From Chionis minor (taxonomy: Eukaryota; Chordata; Aves; Charadriiformes; Chionididae): a DNA stretch of 64,000 bases. Under the pieces are notes generated by a model, which ran no database searches, was not told the origin of the DNA, and worked only from the letters and a program-made list of their open reading frames with translations. The stretch lies in the NCBI GenBank assembly GCA_013398295.1, contig VZSF01011152.1, positions 62,001-126,000 on the forward strand, in the 5' to 3' direction. The position numbers were made by a program, and so were the translations under genes. This document shows positions 60,531 through 64,000 of this stretch, piece by piece. Every line of letters starts with the position of its first letter. Position 1 is the stretch's first letter.

Positions 60531-61189
60531 TTTTCTACAAATGTGGTTATTGGTAGCGTTTCTCTAATGACTTCTGGTTATGTATATGTTTCTTTCTAAA
60601 AATGCACATCAGTACACTAAAAAGATGATGTCTAATGAGATCACACTGTCTGAAGCCAGACCAGCCTGGATAAAGATAAGAACAGGAAAAGACTGATCAG
60701 TCACAGGCTGTGTATATGGTGTCCAGGAGAGCACTTGCCATCTCTATCACATCTGCTTCTTTGTACCATCTCGTCTCATGCTGCACCCAAATCCTTTTCT
60801 TCTGGCGTAGAGCTTCACTGCTTTCCCAATTCTTTTCTGTGCATTTTATTTCCTAATTATCCACGTAATTCCTTGAACAGTCTCTTTTATAATTTCATTT
60901 TGTAACTTTGATTTCAGACCATTTTTCTAATGAAAAGACCTGAGAATTCTAACCCTGTTCCCAACAATGCCCACAGCCATTCCTGGCCAAGTAGCACCTT
61001 CAAATTCAAATTATTTCCTAGGGCCATTGAAAAAGGTGATGAAAATCATGGAAATATTTTAGTTTGTTGCTGTATTCTTCTTAATGCCAACAGCTGTCTA
61101 TCCACCTCATAATAATATAAGTTAGGCCATATTGCCTTCTGTAATCGGAGAGTGCCAAAATCCTTTCTAAAGCTAAAACATCTAATAAT
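60531..61189. other. Probably decayed interior of the same ancient LINE
   Basis: Short phrases recall old LINE sequence but are too eroded to call. No gene recognised. Confidence 0.3.
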
Positions 61190-61860
61190 AATAGCTTCTT
61201 TCTTATCGCCTAGGCCAATTACACTGAAGGAAAGGAAATTAGCTTGGCTTGACACAAATCACTATTGACAAAACTGTGCTGGCTCTCTCTTATCTCCTTT
61301 TTCTCCTCAGAGATTTACACATTTATCATTTAATCATTTGCACAGGTGTCTTTCAGGATTTGAAATTAGGCTGACTGGGCCATTATTCCCCAGATCCTCT
61401 TTTTTCTTCAGTTTTTAAAGACAAGAGGTATGTTTGCCTTTCTCCAGTCCTCGTATGTTCTCCATAGTGTCTCAAAGGTAATCAGTAAATGTTCCAAGAA
61501 TTCTTCAACAACCAGCAAACAACAGATTTTATCAGATAATTTGTTTAACTTATTTACTGATGTATTTAGTGTGTTTAACCTGTCTCATTACCGTTGGTCT
61601 TGCTCTTTTGCTAGTTTGGGCTCCATTCTGAGCTTGACTTTGTTGATGCCGTGTTAAGGATTTAGTTGCAATTCATTCTTTTCCTGAAAACTGAAGCAAA
61701 GGAGGTCTTGAACGTTTCAACCTCCATTGTAGTTTTTTCACATTTGGTTCTTCTATTTAAAGCTTGTGAGCTTCTGCAGCTCTCACCCCTGCTTTTGACC
61801 CCTCCTGGCAGCCTTTTTCTAATTTGCCTTATTTTTGATTAAGGCCCTTAAGGAAAGCTA
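61190..61860 (-). mobile_element. Ancient L3/CR1-like LINE, reverse-transcriptase section
   Basis: On the minus strand it matches the ORF2 region of amniote-age CR1/L3 elements. Plus-strand landmarks are 'aaaactgtgctggctc', 'attaggctgactgggccat', 'ccccagatcctctttttt', 'tttgcctttctccagtcctc' and 'ctgaaaactgaagcaaagga'. Every reading frame is broken. It predates the bird-specific CR1 copies elsewhere in the window. Confidence 0.65.
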
Positions 61861-64000
61861 TTACTGAATCGGAGCAACAGCAGCATCAGCTGTTTATTAT
61901 AGGGTGATATTCGATATTCAATCTCTCATCGCCAAAGAGGCACTCCATTTGTGTTTGTACCCTCATGGGAGCTAATGCCTTTTGCCAACACCTCCATCCA
62001 GGGCAAGGTCTAAACGGTACCTGTGCAATTGCTTTCTAACATGTTTTGGTCTCTGAATGAGTTCAGTATCCCAAAGGAAAAGACTATTTCATATTAAAAT
62101 AATAGTTTCATATTAACATTTCACAATAAAATATTGCACTGTCACCAGTGCTAATATATCACTGAGATCTTCAGATTCACCAAAAGATACACATGATGTA
62201 AAAGCCTGAGACAAATAGGAAAAGTAGGGCATACTCTTTTCAAGGAAAAAATGGGCTGCTTTCTCTCAAGCAGGGGCAGTGGTTGCTCATACTGAGAAAT
62301 CATTGTTCAATGGAAATAAATAATTTAGTAATTCGCTCTATATATAACTTCTGTTAAATTTATTTCTAAAGATTGGAAATGTTGCCAGGACATCAGTAGC
62401 CTAGAATTAAGATAATATCAAAGAGAAGACAAAATACGTAGCAAAAGTAGCATTCTGATTTGCTTTCTGAGGTGCCTGTGTCTCTGCGTTGACAACAAAG
62501 GAAAACTACTGATTTATTTTTTGATGGCTGCCATTAAATAAGGTGAAAATGGCCCATAAGTGGCTTCCCTGTTTCCTTTACTAACCAGCTACCACATTGC
62601 CAGACTTTGTTGAATGTGTCTCAACAAACTTGTCCTTGTGACAGTCCCAGGCTGCTGCACCTCCTTGCTCCGTGGACCACCCCTTCTGTGTCCCAAACTG
62701 AAGAGAAAGTTGACAACATACATGCTGTGTCAACTGATGTGCCTTCTCATTATGCTGCTACTACGTGGCCAACAATATCACCGCAGAACAGGAATGATAT
62801 TTAGCTTGAAAAGAGTATGCACAGGGAATCTACTTTTACCAATGATGGACTAAAGGAAAGGGCATGTCTGAGATCCTGCTCAAGTTATGAGAACCTATAA
62901 ATGTTTTATCTGTATCTTTTCCATTTTTTACAAGCTGAACATTACATTTCACATGGGAAAAAAAATCAAGATGCATTGATCAGAGAACTGTTAGCACCAG
63001 AGTCTTATTAATAGTAACTACAGTACAAAAGCAGCAGTTTCCAGCTTTTATACAGCATTACATTTGCTTGATGCAGATAAGGAGGAATTATTCATGAGAC
63101 AATGGAAAAAAAGATGTAGGAGGGTGAATCACACTGGAAGAACAGGATAAAATGGAAGTGGGGGCAAAGTTTCTTGAGCATGCTGTGTCATCACCAATGA
63201 AAACTAATTTGCTATATCAGTGGAATACTATTAACTCCTGCTTGGTTGGACATAATGTATGGTGGAGGAGGGAATATTTCAGTTAAATTGAAAGACAGAA
63301 ATTTTTGGAGAAAAACAATTGTTTCTCAGTAATTTTTTTTTTCTGGAGGAGAACTCATTGACATCTTTATATTTAATTCTAATTTGCAGCCAGTTAGTGT
63401 ACAGTTGCACAACTGGAGCCAAACTCCTCTTGCTGTTAACACTGCACAGACTAAATGCTTAAGACTGATAATAAGTGAATACAGGGAGACCGCAATTTTT
63501 CTGGATTACAAACTTTTAGTGAAGACATAGTTTATCTGTTACTATTGTTGTTAATGATAGGTATTTTTCCTTTTTTCTCACAAAGTCATAAGATCATATT
63601 ATCCAGATTACTCTTGCTTTGAAACGGGAGTAAGGAACGCTCTAGAAAAGCCTCTACTTCAGTGATACCAGCCTAATTAGAACTAACTAATCTAGGATTC
63701 CTAGATTCATAAGAGAGGGTTTGGCTATACATATTACACAGGACTAACTGTCACACTGGATTTTTTATGCAGGCTTACAGCAGAAAAACCCTGCCTGGGT
63801 CAACCAGTCTCACCTCTATTTTTTCAGGATTACATCCCCCCTCTCTCTCTCCCTAGGGAGACCACTCGTTCTATATGCAGAGATTGCAAAACATAGTTAT
63901 TCATGTTAAAGCCAGGAAAAACAATGTTTATTATTGCGCCACAAAAGCCAAAGTTAAGGGCTTAGCCCATACAAGAGAAGTGACATTACTTACCGACACA
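61861..64000. other. Unique AT-rich DNA to the window end
   Basis: No gene recognised. A CT-rich run lies at 63839-63854. Confidence 0.4.

Noticed and set aside
1..64000. CRISPR array, tRNA, rRNA, bacterial operon or prophage
   Set aside because: No regularly spaced identical repeats, no tRNA B-box with matching A-box that I could find by eye, and the repeat content is that of a bird nuclear genome.

Overview
This is vertebrate nuclear DNA, most likely from a bird in the Neoaves. It is AT-rich and has no bacterial-style gene packing or operons. It carries many CR1 LINE fragments, most of them 5'-truncated and ending in the ATTCTATG octamer repeat, plus solo LTRs of families I recognise as avian endogenous retrovirus LTRs. 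I recognise no protein-coding gene of known function. The window reads as intergenic sequence or a very large intron. Nearly every long open frame is either a shadow of a CR1 or LTR copy or a chance opening with no family resemblance.

Layout. 1-12,400: mostly unique AT-rich DNA with CR1 pieces at 641, 2143 and 2991, and a few very old LINE scraps. 12,402-17,404: three CR1 fragments (12,402, 15,923, 17,062) and the best exon-like signals in the window: a 33-bp flanked microexon candidate at 11,770 and a two-exon, phase-compatible candidate at 13,363-13,758. 19,162-23,350: a 2,094-bp block present twice in direct orientation with one N between the copies. 23,972-24,665: an ERVL-type LTR. 24,666-30,211: unique DNA with an ancient MIR-like fragment and homeodomain-site-rich stretches. 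30,212-31,203: a CR1 with an internal deletion, then an unusual nested inverted and direct repeat. 31,204-36,090: unique DNA. 36,092-36,408: a CR1 fragment. 38,133-38,702: a solo LTR with intact 5-bp target duplication. 39,087-42,180: two head-to-head, internally deleted CR1s with another N-flanked duplication (493 bp) across their junction, then a third CR1. 44,713-45,356 and 49,614-50,186: two minus-strand solo LTRs. 47,568-47,831: a minisatellite next to a CR1 tail. 52,399-53,062: a second ERVL-type LTR. 53,790-54,224: a diverged CR1. 60,220-61,860: pieces of an ancient L3/CR1-like LINE. The rest is unique.

Both Ns sit exactly between two copies of the same sequence. That is the pattern left when two overlapping contig ends are scaffolded without being merged, so both duplications are probably assembly errors and the real locus about 2.6 kb shorter. 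I found no sign of a novel multi-gene system. The most useful leads are the two assembly artefacts, the possible small spliced gene near 13.4 kb, the rearranged repeat near 31 kb, the inverted CR1 pair near 40 kb, and the promoter-bearing solo LTR at 38.1 kb.
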